Of a stretch of 64,000 nucleotides of DNA, positions 55,214-64,000 are shown piece by piece (position 1 is the stretch's first letter; every line of letters begins with the position of its first letter). Below the pieces are notes generated by a model that did no database searches, was not told where the DNA came from, and worked only from the letters and a program-made list of their open reading frames with translations. Source of the stretch: Dryocola boscaweniae (GTDB taxonomy: Bacteria > Pseudomonadota > Gammaproteobacteria > Enterobacterales > Enterobacteriaceae). The stretch spans positions 124,001-188,000 of the forward strand of contig NZ_JALHAP010000078.1 of assembly GCF_025215095.1 (NCBI RefSeq), written 5' to 3'. Both the position numbers and the translations under genes were made by a program.

Positions 55214-56338
55214 GTGGCGGTACGTATCGCGTTAACGGGTTTTCTGGTGCTGGTGGTGGCGATGGGCATTGGCCGCTTCGCGTTCACGCCGCAGGTGCCG
55301 CTGATGATAAGCGAAGGCCAGCTCACGTTGACGAGTGCGGGACTGGTGGCCGCCATAAACTATCTGGGTTATCTGGTCGGCGCGTGGGACGCCATGCGCG
55401 CCCGCCTGCGGGTAGAGCTGCGTTTACTGTGCGGCGTCTGGGGAGCGGTTATTCTTACGCTGCTTTCGGCAACGGTTGATGCGGCGCTCTGGCATGCGTT
55501 GATCCGTTTTCTTCTTGGCTGGGCGAGCGGTTGGGCGATGGTGCTGATTGCGGCCTGGAGCAATGAAAAGCTGGCGCAGCTTGGTAAGCCGGGCCTGAGC
55601 GCCGCCGTGTTCGCGGGGCCGGGAGCCGGGATATTTCTCAGCGGCTTGCTGGCGGTCGCTATTCACAGCCTCGGGCTTGAGGCGAGTGAAGCCTGGCTGG
55701 TTTATGGCGTTCTGGCTCTCTTTTTTGTGCTGCTGATTGCGCGTAATTTACCGCGAAAGGGGGAGTTACATCGTCCTGAAACGGCTCCGGAGCCGCTGGT
55801 GCTGAACGCGCCTCTTAAGCGGCTGGTATGGAGTTACAGCCTTGCGGGCTTCGGCTATATCCTGCCCGCCACCTTCTTATCGCAAATGGCGAACGCTCGT
55901 TTCCCCGGCAGCTTATTTGCCCAGTTTATCTGGCCGGTATTCGGCGGCGCGGCGGTGGTGGGCATATTGCTCGGCATCGCCACGCGACAGATGCTGCACA
56001 GCAATCAGCGGCTGGCTCTGGTGCTGTGGTTACAGGCGCTGGGGGTTTTCGCTTCGGAATGGGTCCCCGGCATGGCGGGCCTGGTATTGGGCGCGCTGTT
56101 GGTGGGCGGAGGATTTTTATGCGCCGTGCAGCTTTCCTTGCAGTACGGCCGTGAAATGGCTCCGCAACACACGCGCTATCTGGCCGGATTGTTAACCACG
56201 GGCTACGCCGTCGGACAGTTAATCGGACCTGCGCTATCAGCGTTGTCCACCGCATTAACCCATCAACTGGAACCCGCGCTATATGTCGCCGGTGTTGCCT
56301 TAATCGTTGGCGGCGGCCTGGTCTGGAAAAGGTATTAA
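55214..56338 (+). CDS. YbfB/YjiJ-family major facilitator transporter
   Basis: The protein has 12 predicted helices and the features of the YbfB/YjiJ MFS family (MGIGRFAFTPQVPLMISEGQ, NYLGYLVGAWDAMRARL, FAGPGAGIFLSGLL). I prefer GTG 55214, with gagg five to six bases upstream, giving 374 residues that begin right before helix 1; the frame is open back to 55049 but would then overlap the divergent yeiG start. Substrate unknown. It lies between yeiG and folE, where K-12 has no transporter. Confidence 0.75.
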   Translation: MAVRIALTGFLVLVVAMGIGRFAFTPQVPLMISEGQLTLTSAGLVAAINYLGYLVGAWDAMRARLRVELRLLCGVWGAVILTLLSATVDAALWHALIRFLLGWASGWAMVLIAAWSNEKLAQLGKPGLSAAVFAGPGAGIFLSGLLAVAIHSLGLEASEAWLVYGVLALFFVLLIARNLPRKGELHRPETAPEPLVLNAPLKRLVWSYSLAGFGYILPATFLSQMANARFPGSLFAQFIWPVFGGAAVVGILLGIATRQMLHSNQRLALVLWLQALGVFASEWVPGMAGLVLGALLVGGGFLCAVQLSLQYGREMAPQHTRYLAGLLTTGYAVGQLIGPALSALSTALTHQLEPALYVAGVALIVGGGLVWKRY

Positions 56339-56454
56339 CGATTTCAATAATTATCCTTTGCACTACTGGATTATGCGGGCGCGCTCCCGCACAATGAGCG
56401 CACACTTTGTCCCACGTAGGGCAGAGGTCAGCCACACCTGCAGGAGAAAACAGC

Positions 56455-57120
56455 ATGTCTACACTCAGTAAAGAAGCCGCTTTGGTTCACGAGGCTTTGG
56501 TTGCGCGCGGCCTGGAAACGCCCCTGCGTCCGCCGTTGCGTGAACTGGATAATGAAACCCGCAAACGCGAGATTGCCGAACATATGTCGGAAATCATGCA
56601 GTTGCTGAACCTCGATCTGAGCGACGACAGCCTGATGGAAACGCCGCATCGCATCGCCAAAATGTATGTCGATGAGATTTTCTCCGGCCTGGATTACGCA
56701 AACTTCCCGAAAATCACCGTCATCGAAAATAAAATGAAGGTGGATGAAATGGTGACGGTGCGCGACATCACGCTGACCAGCACCTGCGAGCACCATTTTG
56801 TGACCATTGACGGCAAAGCGACGGTTGCCTACATCCCAAAAGATACCGTGATTGGCCTGTCTAAAATTAACCGCATCGTGCAGTTTTTTGCCCAGCGCCC
56901 GCAGGTTCAGGAGCGTTTAACGCAGCAGATTCTGATTGCGCTGCAAACCTTGCTCGGCACCAATAATGTGGCGGTTTCTATTGATGCGGTCCATTATTGT
57001 GTGAAAGCTCGTGGGGTTCAGGACGCGACCAGCGCCACCACTACCACGTCGCTTGGCGGCTTGTTCAAATCCAGCCAGAATACACGCCAGGAATTCCTGC
57101 GCGCTGTTCGTCATAACTAA
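56455..57120 (+). CDS. folE: GTP cyclohydrolase I
   Basis: FolE converts GTP to 7,8-dihydroneopterin triphosphate, the first step of folate synthesis. The ATG at 56455 with ribosome site caggaga gives 221 residues (E. coli 222). Zinc ligands and catalytic residues sit in [16 protein letters not shown] and [12 protein letters not shown]; the [20 protein letters not shown] motif is typical. It is followed after 20 bases by yeiB, as in E. coli, suggesting one transcript. Confidence 0.97.
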   Translation: MSTLSKEAALVHEALVARGLETPLRPPLRELDNETRKREIAEHMSEIMQLLNLDLSDDSLMETPHRIAKMYVDEIFSGLDYANFPKITVIENKMKVDEMVTVRDITLTSTCEHHFVTIDGKATVAYIPKDTVIGLSKINRIVQFFAQRPQVQERLTQQILIALQTLLGTNNVAVSIDAVHYCVKARGVQDATSATTTTSLGGLFKSSQNTRQEFLRAVRHN

Positions 57121-57140
57121 ACCTTAAACAGGCAGGAAAC

Positions 57141-58298
57141 ATGGAGAGAAATGTCACGCTGGATTTTATCCGTGGCGTCGCTATTCTCGGCATCCTGCTG
57201 CTGAATATCGTGGCCTTTGGTTTACCTAAGGCTGCGTATATCAATCCCGCCTGGGCGGGTTCCGTTTCTCTGAGCGATGCCTGGACCTGGGCGGCGCTCG
57301 ATTTATTTGCTCAGGTCAAATTCCTTACCTTATTCGCTTTGCTGTTCGGCGCGGGCCTGCAGATGTTGTTACATCGCGGCAAACGCTGGATTCAGTCTCG
57401 CCTTACGCTGCTTGTTCTGCTCGGGTTTATGCATACTTTACTGCTGTGGGACGGCGATATTCTGCTGGCGTACGGCCTGGTAGGACTGGTTTGCTGGCGC
57501 ATGATTCGCGATGCGCCGGGTACACGCCAGCTTTTCAATACCGGCGCGCTGCTGTATCTCACGGGCGTAGGCGTGCTCTTGCTGCTGGGTTTTATTTCCG
57601 GCGATGCGCCAAACCGCTCCTGGGTCCCGGACGCGGCCAATATTCAGTATGAGCAGCTATGGAAAGTTAATGGCGGCACGGAAGCCATCAGCAACCGGGC
57701 TGATTTGCTCTCATCAAACCTGCTCGCGCTGGGCGCGCAGTATGGCTGGCAACTGGCCGGGATGATGCTGCTGGGCGGCGCGCTCATGCGCAGCGGCTGG
57801 CTGAAAGGCCAGTACAGTCTGCATCACTATCGCCGCATCGGCGCCTGGCTGATTGCGGTGGGGATGCTGATAAACCTGCCGGGTATTTACGCTCAGTGGC
57901 ACGTCAACTGGAACTACCAGTGGTGCGCATTTTTACTGCAGGCCCCGCGTGAACTGAGCGCGCCGTTTCAGACAATTGGCTATGCCGCGCTGGCATTTGG
58001 CTACTGGCCGTGGCTCTCAAAACTGCGTCTGGTAAGCGCCATTACCTGCGTTGGGCGCATGGCCCTTTCGAACTATCTGCTGCAAACGCTGATTTGCACT
58101 ACGTTATTCTTCCGCTTCAATCTGTTCATGAAATTTGACCGTCTGCAACTGCTGGCCTTTGTCCCGGCGGTATGGGCCGTTAACCTCCTTTTCTCCGTAC
58201 TCTGGCTGCGCTACTTCCGCCAGGGGCCGCTTGAATGGCTATGGCGACAATTAACCGCGCGTGCTGCGGGGGTATCGTTAAGACATTCAGCAAGATAA
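57141..58298 (+). CDS. yeiB: DUF418 membrane protein YeiB
   Basis: YeiB is an inner-membrane protein of the DUF418 family (acyltransferase-3-like) with unknown function. The 385-residue protein (E. coli 385) has about ten helices, starts MERNVTLDFIRGVAILGILL with the family motif DxxRGxAILGIL, and carries KFLTLFALLFGAGLQM. Ribosome site caggaaac. It lies directly behind folE. Confidence 0.93.
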   Translation: MERNVTLDFIRGVAILGILLLNIVAFGLPKAAYINPAWAGSVSLSDAWTWAALDLFAQVKFLTLFALLFGAGLQMLLHRGKRWIQSRLTLLVLLGFMHTLLLWDGDILLAYGLVGLVCWRMIRDAPGTRQLFNTGALLYLTGVGVLLLLGFISGDAPNRSWVPDAANIQYEQLWKVNGGTEAISNRADLLSSNLLALGAQYGWQLAGMMLLGGALMRSGWLKGQYSLHHYRRIGAWLIAVGMLINLPGIYAQWHVNWNYQWCAFLLQAPRELSAPFQTIGYAALAFGYWPWLSKLRLVSAITCVGRMALSNYLLQTLICTTLFFRFNLFMKFDRLQLLAFVPAVWAVNLLFSVLWLRYFRQGPLEWLWRQLTARAAGVSLRHSAR

Positions 58299-58329
58299 TG
58301 ATATACATCACAAACGTTAACAAATTGTA

Positions 58330-58363
58330 TGTAACCGTTTACATGGCTGTGATCGTCTTCACG
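58330..58363 (+). promoter_or_regulatory. GalR/GalS operator and CRP site of galS
   Basis: tgtaaccgtttaca (58330-58343) fits the GalR/GalS operator form GTGKAANCGNTTNCAC, and tgtgatcgtcttcacg (58348-58363) is a good CRP site. Both lie about 95-125 bases before the galS start, giving autoregulation and catabolite control as in E. coli. Confidence 0.85.
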
Positions 58364-58455
58364 TAAACCCGCCCCGACTCGCTGCCAGAATAGGCACCTT
58401 GCCAAAAACAGGGTGCAGCTATGAGACCGACTCTTCCAACGGCGTGGTGTCAACT

Positions 58456-59478
58456 ATGATCACCATTCGTGACGTTGCCCGTATCGCCGGCGTTTCCGTG
58501 GCGACGGTATCCCGCGTGCTCAACAACAGTGCGCTGGTCAGCGCTGAAACCCGTGAAAGTGTGATGCGAGCCGTCTCCCAGACAGGATATCGCCCTAACG
58601 CAAATGCGCAGGCGCTTGCCACCCAGGTCAGCGATACCATTGGCGTGGTGGTCATGGACGTATCCGATCCTTTCTTTGGCGCGCTGGTAAAAGCGGTGGA
58701 TGTCGTGGCGCAGCAGCACAATAAATACGTGCTCATCGGCAACAGCTACCATCAGGAAGAAAAAGAACGTCACGCCATCGAAGTGCTGATTCGCCAGCGC
58801 TGCAATGCGCTTATTGTTCACGCAAAAGCGCTAAGCGATGCGGAGCTGAGCGAGTTCCTCGAAAGTATCCCCGGTATGGTGCTGATAAACCGCATTGTGC
58901 CCGGTTACGCCCATCGCTGCGTTGGTCTCGATAACGTTAGCGGGGCGGTGATGGCAACGCGCATGCTGCTTAATCAAGGGCATCAGCGCATCGGCTATCT
59001 TGCTTCCAGCCACAGCATTGAAGATAACGATCAGCGGCGGGAAGGTTGGCTGCGAGCCTTAACAGAACAGGGCATTACGCCGCCAGAAAGCTGGATTGGC
59101 GTGGGCTCGCCGGACATGCAGGGCGGGGAAGCGGCAATGGTTGAGCTGTTGGGCCGCAACCTGCAGCTTAGTGCGGTGTTTTCTTACAATGACAGCATGG
59201 CCGCAGGCGCGCTTACCGCGTTGAAAGATAATGGGATTGTGGTTCCTCATCACGTTTCTGTTATCGGCTTTGACGATATTCCCATCGCCCGTTACACCGA
59301 TCCGCAATTAACCACCGTGCGCTACCCGGTTGTTTCAATGGCTCGTCTGGCCACCGAACTGGCGTTACAGGGCGCGGCAGGGACGCTGGACAGTGATGCA
59401 ACGCACTGTTTTATGCCGACTTTAGTTCGTCGTCATTCGGTGGCGCCAAAGCAAATTGTGGGGCCGATCACTCTCTGA
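58456..59478 (+). CDS. galS: Galactose isorepressor GalS
   Basis: GalS is a LacI/GalR-family repressor of mgl and its own gene, released by galactose or fucose. The ATG at 58456 gives 340 residues with the helix-turn-helix [20 protein letters not shown] and hinge [11 protein letters not shown] at the start, followed by the periplasmic-binding-type ligand domain ([39 protein letters not shown]). An in-frame ATG-less extension upstream is ignored. The location next to mglBAC identifies GalS rather than GalR. Confidence 0.95.
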   Translation: MITIRDVARIAGVSVATVSRVLNNSALVSAETRESVMRAVSQTGYRPNANAQALATQVSDTIGVVVMDVSDPFFGALVKAVDVVAQQHNKYVLIGNSYHQEEKERHAIEVLIRQRCNALIVHAKALSDAELSEFLESIPGMVLINRIVPGYAHRCVGLDNVSGAVMATRMLLNQGHQRIGYLASSHSIEDNDQRREGWLRALTEQGITPPESWIGVGSPDMQGGEAAMVELLGRNLQLSAVFSYNDSMAAGALTALKDNGIVVPHHVSVIGFDDIPIARYTDPQLTTVRYPVVSMARLATELALQGAAGTLDSDATHCFMPTLVRRHSVAPKQIVGPITL

Positions 59479-59491
59479 TTAAAGACTTTGA

Positions 59492-59524
59492 TGTAACCGG
59501 TTTCAATCTGTGAGTAAATTCACA
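59492..59524 (+). promoter_or_regulatory. GalR/GalS operator and CRP site of mglBAC
   Basis: tgtaaccggtttca (59492-59505) is a GalS/GalR operator and tgtgagtaaattcaca (59509-59524) a perfect CRP palindrome. They stand directly after the galS stop, about 250 bases upstream of mglB, as in the E. coli mgl promoter. Confidence 0.92.
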
Positions 59525-59770
59525 GTTAATTAACATTGTGCTGTCTATGATGTCAGCGTTTTATACGTTGAAACTATATGTAACGGTGATTAATCAGTTT
59601 CACTACGGGTATTCAGCGAAAAACAGCCCATAAAATGCAGTTCAGGATCGTTACGAACATGGAAGAGTAATTATTTTAGGATAATTTTCGGCATTCAGTA
59701 ACGTTTTCATAACATTGCTGCCCTGCCATTAATTTAACCAGAACTACCCTGCAAAAAAACCGGAGATACC

Positions 59771-60769
59771 ATGAATAAGAAGGTTTTGACCCTGTCCGCC
59801 GTTATGTCTTGCATGCTGTTTGGCGCGGCTGCTCACGCTGCTGATACCCGTATCGGCGTGACCATCTATAAATACGACGATAACTTCATGTCCGTCGTGC
59901 GCAAAGCGATTGAGAAAGACGCCAAGGCTAGCCCGGACGTTGAGCTGCTGATGAACGACTCCCAGAACGACCAGTCCAAACAAAACGATCAGATTGACGT
60001 GCTGTTGGCTAAAGGCGTGAAAGCCCTGGCCATCAACCTGGTTGACCCGGCAGCAGCAGGCACGGTTATCGAAAAAGCCCGTGGCCAGGACATTCCTATT
60101 GTCTTCTATAACAAAGAACCTTCTCGTAAAGCGCTGGATAGCTACGATAAAGCTTACTACGTGGGCACCGACTCCAAAGAATCCGGCATCATTCAGGGCG
60201 ACCTGATTGCTAAACACTGGGCGGCAAACCCGGCGTGGGATCTGAACAAAGATGGTCAGGTGCAGTTCGTACTGCTTAAAGGTGAACCAGGCCACCCGGA
60301 CGCTGAAGCGCGTACCACTTACGTTATCAAAGAGCTGAACACCAAAGGCCTGAAAACCCAGCAGCTACAGTTAGATACCGCGATGTGGGACACCGCTCAG
60401 GCGAAAGATAAGATGGACGCCTGGCTGTCTGGCCCGAACGCTAACAAAATCGAAGTGGTTATCGCCAACAACGATGCGATGGCAATGGGCGCGGTAGAAG
60501 CGCTGAAAGCGCACAACAAATCTTCTATTCCGGTCTTCGGCGTGGATGCTCTGCCGGAAGCGCTGGCGATGGTTAAATCTGGCGCAATGGCCGGTACCGT
60601 GCTGAACGATGCCAACAACCAGGCGAAAGCCACCTTCGATCTGGCGAAAAACCTGGCCGACGGCAAGCCTGCGGCGGAAGGTACTAACTGGAAAATTGAA
60701 CAAAAAATCGTACGTGTTCCATACGTCGGCGTTGATAAAGACAACCTGGCGGAGTTCGTCGGTAAATAA
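59771..60769 (+). CDS. mglB: D-galactose/D-glucose-binding periplasmic protein MglB
   Basis: MglB binds galactose, glucose and methyl-galactosides for the MglAC transporter and serves as chemoreceptor ligand carrier for Trg. The 332-residue protein (E. coli 332) has a signal peptide [20 protein letters not shown] through AHA, then [20 protein letters not shown]. Sugar-contact and calcium-site segments are intact ([55 protein letters not shown]). It is the first and usually strongest gene of mglBAC. Confidence 0.98.
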   Translation: MNKKVLTLSAVMSCMLFGAAAHAADTRIGVTIYKYDDNFMSVVRKAIEKDAKASPDVELLMNDSQNDQSKQNDQIDVLLAKGVKALAINLVDPAAAGTVIEKARGQDIPIVFYNKEPSRKALDSYDKAYYVGTDSKESGIIQGDLIAKHWAANPAWDLNKDGQVQFVLLKGEPGHPDAEARTTYVIKELNTKGLKTQQLQLDTAMWDTAQAKDKMDAWLSGPNANKIEVVIANNDAMAMGAVEALKAHNKSSIPVFGVDALPEALAMVKSGAMAGTVLNDANNQAKATFDLAKNLADGKPAAEGTNWKIEQKIVRVPYVGVDKDNLAEFVGK

Positions 60770-60785
60770 GTCAGACAGATTGCAA

Positions 60786-60807
60786 CGGGCGTACGCAAGT
60801 ACGCCCG
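60786..60807 (+). repeat. Intercistronic hairpin between mglB and mglA
   Basis: Arms cgggcgtac/gtacgcccg with a gcaa tetraloop form a very stable hairpin without T-run. It likely protects the mglB message from 3' decay and limits read-through, the role that REP sequences play at this place in other enterobacteria. Confidence 0.75.
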
Positions 60808-60852
60808 ATTCAGATCTTACGCTCAGTGACACTATCGCAGCCAGGTATAACT

Positions 60853-62370
60853 ATGGTCAGCAATCAGACATCTTCGCCTGAATACTTGTTGGAAATGACC
60901 AACGTCAACAAGTCATTCCCCGGCGTTAAGGCACTGGATAATGTGAATTTAAAAGTTCGTCCTCATTCCATTCATGCATTAATGGGAGAGAACGGCGCGG
61001 GTAAGTCCACGTTATTAAAATGCCTTTTTGGGATCTACAGTAAAGATTCCGGCAGCATCCTTTTTCAGGGAAAAGAAGTGAATTTTACCAGCACCAAAGA
61101 GGCGCTGGAAAACGGTATTTCCATGGTGCACCAGGAACTTAACCTGGTATTACAGCGTACCGTGATGGATAACATGTGGCTGGGACGTTACCCAACCAAA
61201 GGTATGTTTGTCGATCAGGATAAAATGTACCGCGACACCAAAGCTATTTTCGACGAGCTGGATATTGATATCGATCCGCGCGCCCGTGTTGGCACGCTGT
61301 CCGTATCGCAAATGCAGATGATCGAAATTGCCAAGGCATTTTCCTACAATGCCAAAATCGTCATTATGGATGAGCCCACCTCATCTTTGACGGAAAAAGA
61401 AGTTAACCATCTCTTTAAAATTATTCGTAAATTAAAAGAGCGCGGCTGCGGTATCGTTTATATCTCCCATAAAATGGAAGAGATATTCCAGCTTTGCGAT
61501 GAAATTACTATTTTGCGTGACGGACAGTGGATTGCCACCCAGCCGCTTGAAGGGCTGGACATGGATAAGATTATTTCCATGATGGTAGGCCGCTCCCTGA
61601 ACCAGCGCTTCCCGAACAAATCCAACGTGCCGGGGGAAGTGATTATGGAAGTGCGCAACCTGACCTCATTGCGTCAGCCGTCCATTCGCGACGTTTCCTT
61701 TGACTTACACAAAGGGGAAATTCTCGGGATTGCCGGCCTGGTAGGCGCAAAGCGTACTGACATTGTGGAAACGTTATTTGGAATTCGTGAAAAATCTTCC
61801 GGCACCATTTTGCTGCATGGCAAAAAGATTAATAACCACACCGCGAACGAAGCGATTAATCATGGCTTTGCCTTAGTGACCGAAGAGCGTCGTTCAACCG
61901 GAATTTACGCTTATCTGGATATTGGCTTTAACTCGCTGATTTCGAACATTCGTAAATATAAAAATAAAGTTGGCCTGCTTGATAATACCCGGATGAAAAG
62001 CGATACCCAGTGGGTTATCGATTCCATGCGCGTTAAAACGCCAGGGCACCGCACGGCGATGGGTTCTCTGTCCGGTGGTAACCAACAGAAAGTTATTATT
62101 GGCCGCTGGTTGTTAACGCAGCCGGAAATTTTAATGCTCGATGAACCTACTCGTGGTATCGACGTAGGCGCAAAATTTGAAATTTATCAGCTTATTGCTG
62201 AACTTGCCAAAAAAGGGAAAGGGATCATTATTATTTCGTCCGAAATGCCGGAGTTGTTAGGGATTACAGATCGTATTCTTGTAATGAGCAATGGCCTCGT
62301 TGCGGGAATTGTAGACACTAAAACAACCACGCAGAACGAAATATTACGTCTTGCGTCTGTGCACCTTTGA
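60853..62370 (+). CDS. mglA: Galactose/methyl galactoside ABC transporter ATPase MglA
   Basis: MglA is the double ATPase of the galactose importer. The ATG at 60853 gives 505 residues (E. coli 506), starting [20 protein letters not shown]. The first cassette has Walker [10 protein letters not shown] (about 44-52), signature LSVSQMQ and Walker [12 protein letters not shown]; the second has a degenerate Walker A (GLVGAKRTD), signature LSGGNQQK and [13 protein letters not shown], as is normal for sugar ATPases. Close agreement with E. coli over the whole length. Confidence 0.98.
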   Translation: MVSNQTSSPEYLLEMTNVNKSFPGVKALDNVNLKVRPHSIHALMGENGAGKSTLLKCLFGIYSKDSGSILFQGKEVNFTSTKEALENGISMVHQELNLVLQRTVMDNMWLGRYPTKGMFVDQDKMYRDTKAIFDELDIDIDPRARVGTLSVSQMQMIEIAKAFSYNAKIVIMDEPTSSLTEKEVNHLFKIIRKLKERGCGIVYISHKMEEIFQLCDEITILRDGQWIATQPLEGLDMDKIISMMVGRSLNQRFPNKSNVPGEVIMEVRNLTSLRQPSIRDVSFDLHKGEILGIAGLVGAKRTDIVETLFGIREKSSGTILLHGKKINNHTANEAINHGFALVTEERRSTGIYAYLDIGFNSLISNIRKYKNKVGLLDNTRMKSDTQWVIDSMRVKTPGHRTAMGSLSGGNQQKVIIGRWLLTQPEILMLDEPTRGIDVGAKFEIYQLIAELAKKGKGIIIISSEMPELLGITDRILVMSNGLVAGIVDTKTTTQNEILRLASVHL

Positions 62371-62391
62371 TAATTTAGGGGCTATTGAAAA

Positions 62392-63402
62392 ATGAGTGCG
62401 TTAAATAAGAAAAGTTTTCTAACTTATCTGAAAGAAGGCGGCATTTATGTCGTTTTGCTGGTGTTGCTGGCGATTATTATTTTCCAGGACCCGACGTTTT
62501 TAAGCCTGATGAACTTAAGTAATATTCTGACCCAGTCTTCCGTGCGCATTATTATCGCGCTGGGCGTGGCAGGGCTGATTGTGACTCAGGGTACCGACCT
62601 TTCCGCTGGTCGTCAGGTTGGCCTTGCGGCGGTGGTTGCGGCAACGCTTTTGCAGTCTATGGAAAACGTCAACAAAGTCTTCCCTGACATGCAGACCATG
62701 CCTATTCCGGTGGTTATTCTGATTGTTTGTGTCATCGGCGCGGTTATCGGCCTTGTGAACGGTATTATCATCGCTTATCTGAACGTGACGCCGTTTATCA
62801 CCACTTTGGGTACCATGATCATCGTTTATGGCATCAACTCCCTGTACTACGACTTCGTGGGCGCATCGCCGATTGCGGGGTTCGACAGCGGCTTCTCGAC
62901 CTTTGCCCAGGGCTTTATCAGAATGGGTGACTTTAAGCTTTCGTACATCACCTTCTATGCGTTGATTGCGATTGGCTTTGTATGGATCCTGTGGAACAAA
63001 ACTCGCTTCGGTAAAAACATCTTCGCCATCGGCGGTAACCCGGAAGCGGCGAAAGTGTCCGGCGTAAACGTAGCGCTGAACCTGATTATGATTTACGCGC
63101 TGTCCGGGGTGTTCTACGCCTTCGGCGGGATGCTTGAAGCTGGCCGTATCGGCTCGGCGACCAACAACCTCGGCTTTATGTACGAACTGGATGCGATTGC
63201 GGCGTGCGTGGTTGGCGGCGTGTCGTTCAGCGGCGGCGTGGGTACGGTCATCGGCGTGGTAACCGGTGTTATCATCTTCACCGTTATCAACTACGGTCTG
63301 ACCTATATCGGCGTGAACCCTTACTGGCAGTACATCATCAAGGGCGGGATTATTATCTTCGCAGTAGCGCTGGATTCCCTGAAATACGCGCGTAAGAAGT
63401 AA
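62392..63402 (+). CDS. mglC: Galactose/methyl galactoside ABC transporter permease MglC
   Basis: MglC forms the membrane channel of the galactose importer. The 336-residue protein (E. coli 336) has about eight to ten helices, LGVAGLIVTQGTDLSAGRQVG, the glycine-rich GGNPEAAKVSGVNV loop and the C-terminal LDSLKYARKK. It ends the mglBAC operon and is followed by REP units. Confidence 0.97.
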   Translation: MSALNKKSFLTYLKEGGIYVVLLVLLAIIIFQDPTFLSLMNLSNILTQSSVRIIIALGVAGLIVTQGTDLSAGRQVGLAAVVAATLLQSMENVNKVFPDMQTMPIPVVILIVCVIGAVIGLVNGIIIAYLNVTPFITTLGTMIIVYGINSLYYDFVGASPIAGFDSGFSTFAQGFIRMGDFKLSYITFYALIAIGFVWILWNKTRFGKNIFAIGGNPEAAKVSGVNVALNLIMIYALSGVFYAFGGMLEAGRIGSATNNLGFMYELDAIAACVVGGVSFSGGVGTVIGVVTGVIIFTVINYGLTYIGVNPYWQYIIKGGIIIFAVALDSLKYARKK

Positions 63403-63412
63403 TCTTCACCAT

Positions 63413-63483
63413 GGTCGGGTGGCGCAGCACTTACCCGACCTGCGAAAACTTGTAGGGTGGACAGGCGTACGCGCCATCCACCT
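63413..63483. repeat. REP/BIME palindromes between mglC and sanA
   Basis: Two imperfect palindromes, ggtcgggtggcgcagc ... acccgacc (63413-63440) and gtagggtggacaggcg ... gcgccatccacc (63452-63483), lie between convergent genes. Confidence 0.8.
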
Positions 63484-63507
63484 TATATCCTCCGGCGATA
63501 TGTCGGG

Positions 63508-64000
<493 letters not shown>

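Overview
The window is a chromosomal segment of a member of the Enterobacteriaceae. Gene content and order follow the Escherichia coli K-12 interval from rcsD/ompC to mglBAC/sanA almost gene for gene, but many proteins are clearly diverged, and several genes (mgtE at this place, a uxuA beside yeiQ, a QuiC-like dehydratase, an amino acid ABC transporter, a non-CirA TonB receptor) do not sit here in K-12. An Enterobacter/Cronobacter/Cedecea/Pluralibacter-type relative is plausible; the genus cannot be fixed by eye.

Layout. 1-8.8 kb: 5' part of rcsD, the antisense sRNA micF, ompC with its OmpR sites, apbE, the alkylation-repair operon ada-alkB, the ABC exporter yojI and an MgtE magnesium transporter. 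In K-12 the block eco-mqo, nap, ccm and narP lies between yojI and proL; here it is absent.

8.8-13.4 kb: a 4.5 kb element integrated in the 3' end of tRNA-Pro(GGG), bounded by 48-bp direct repeats. It carries a tyrosine integrase, then a compact trio: a Tlde1-like (DUF2778) L,D-transpeptidase-type type VI secretion effector, an overlapping two-helix membrane protein that looks like its immunity partner, and an orphan Hcp. The rest of the element is a small exported protein, a frameshifted second integrase remnant, a truncated phage capsid gene and a 70-residue phage-type protein. No other type VI secretion genes are in the window. This element is the most interesting part.

13.4-36 kb: conserved core: yejM/yejL, yejK, rplY, radD, an ERIC repeat, rsuA, bcr, yejG, the yejABEF peptide importer, pdeN, mepS, lpxT, yeiR, yeiQ, uxuA, efpL, yeiW. 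uxuA diverging from yeiQ suggests a small mannonate/hexuronate unit.

36.1-38 kb: a second accessory cassette between yeiW and setB: a 398-residue polymorphic toxin with a C-terminal zinc deaminase domain and a translationally coupled small protein, probably its immunity factor.

38-64 kb: setB, the fruBKA fructose PTS operon with two Cra operators, a 3-dehydroshikimate dehydratase-like TIM-barrel protein, nfo, yeiH/yeiE, a four-gene amino acid ABC importer, lysP, a Fur-controlled TonB receptor, the S-formylglutathione hydrolase, an MFS transporter, folE-yeiB, galS and the galactose operon mglBAC with CRP and GalS/GalR sites, and the 3' part of sanA. REP-type palindromes and intrinsic terminators separate many units. 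No CRISPR array, rRNA operon or insertion sequence was seen.
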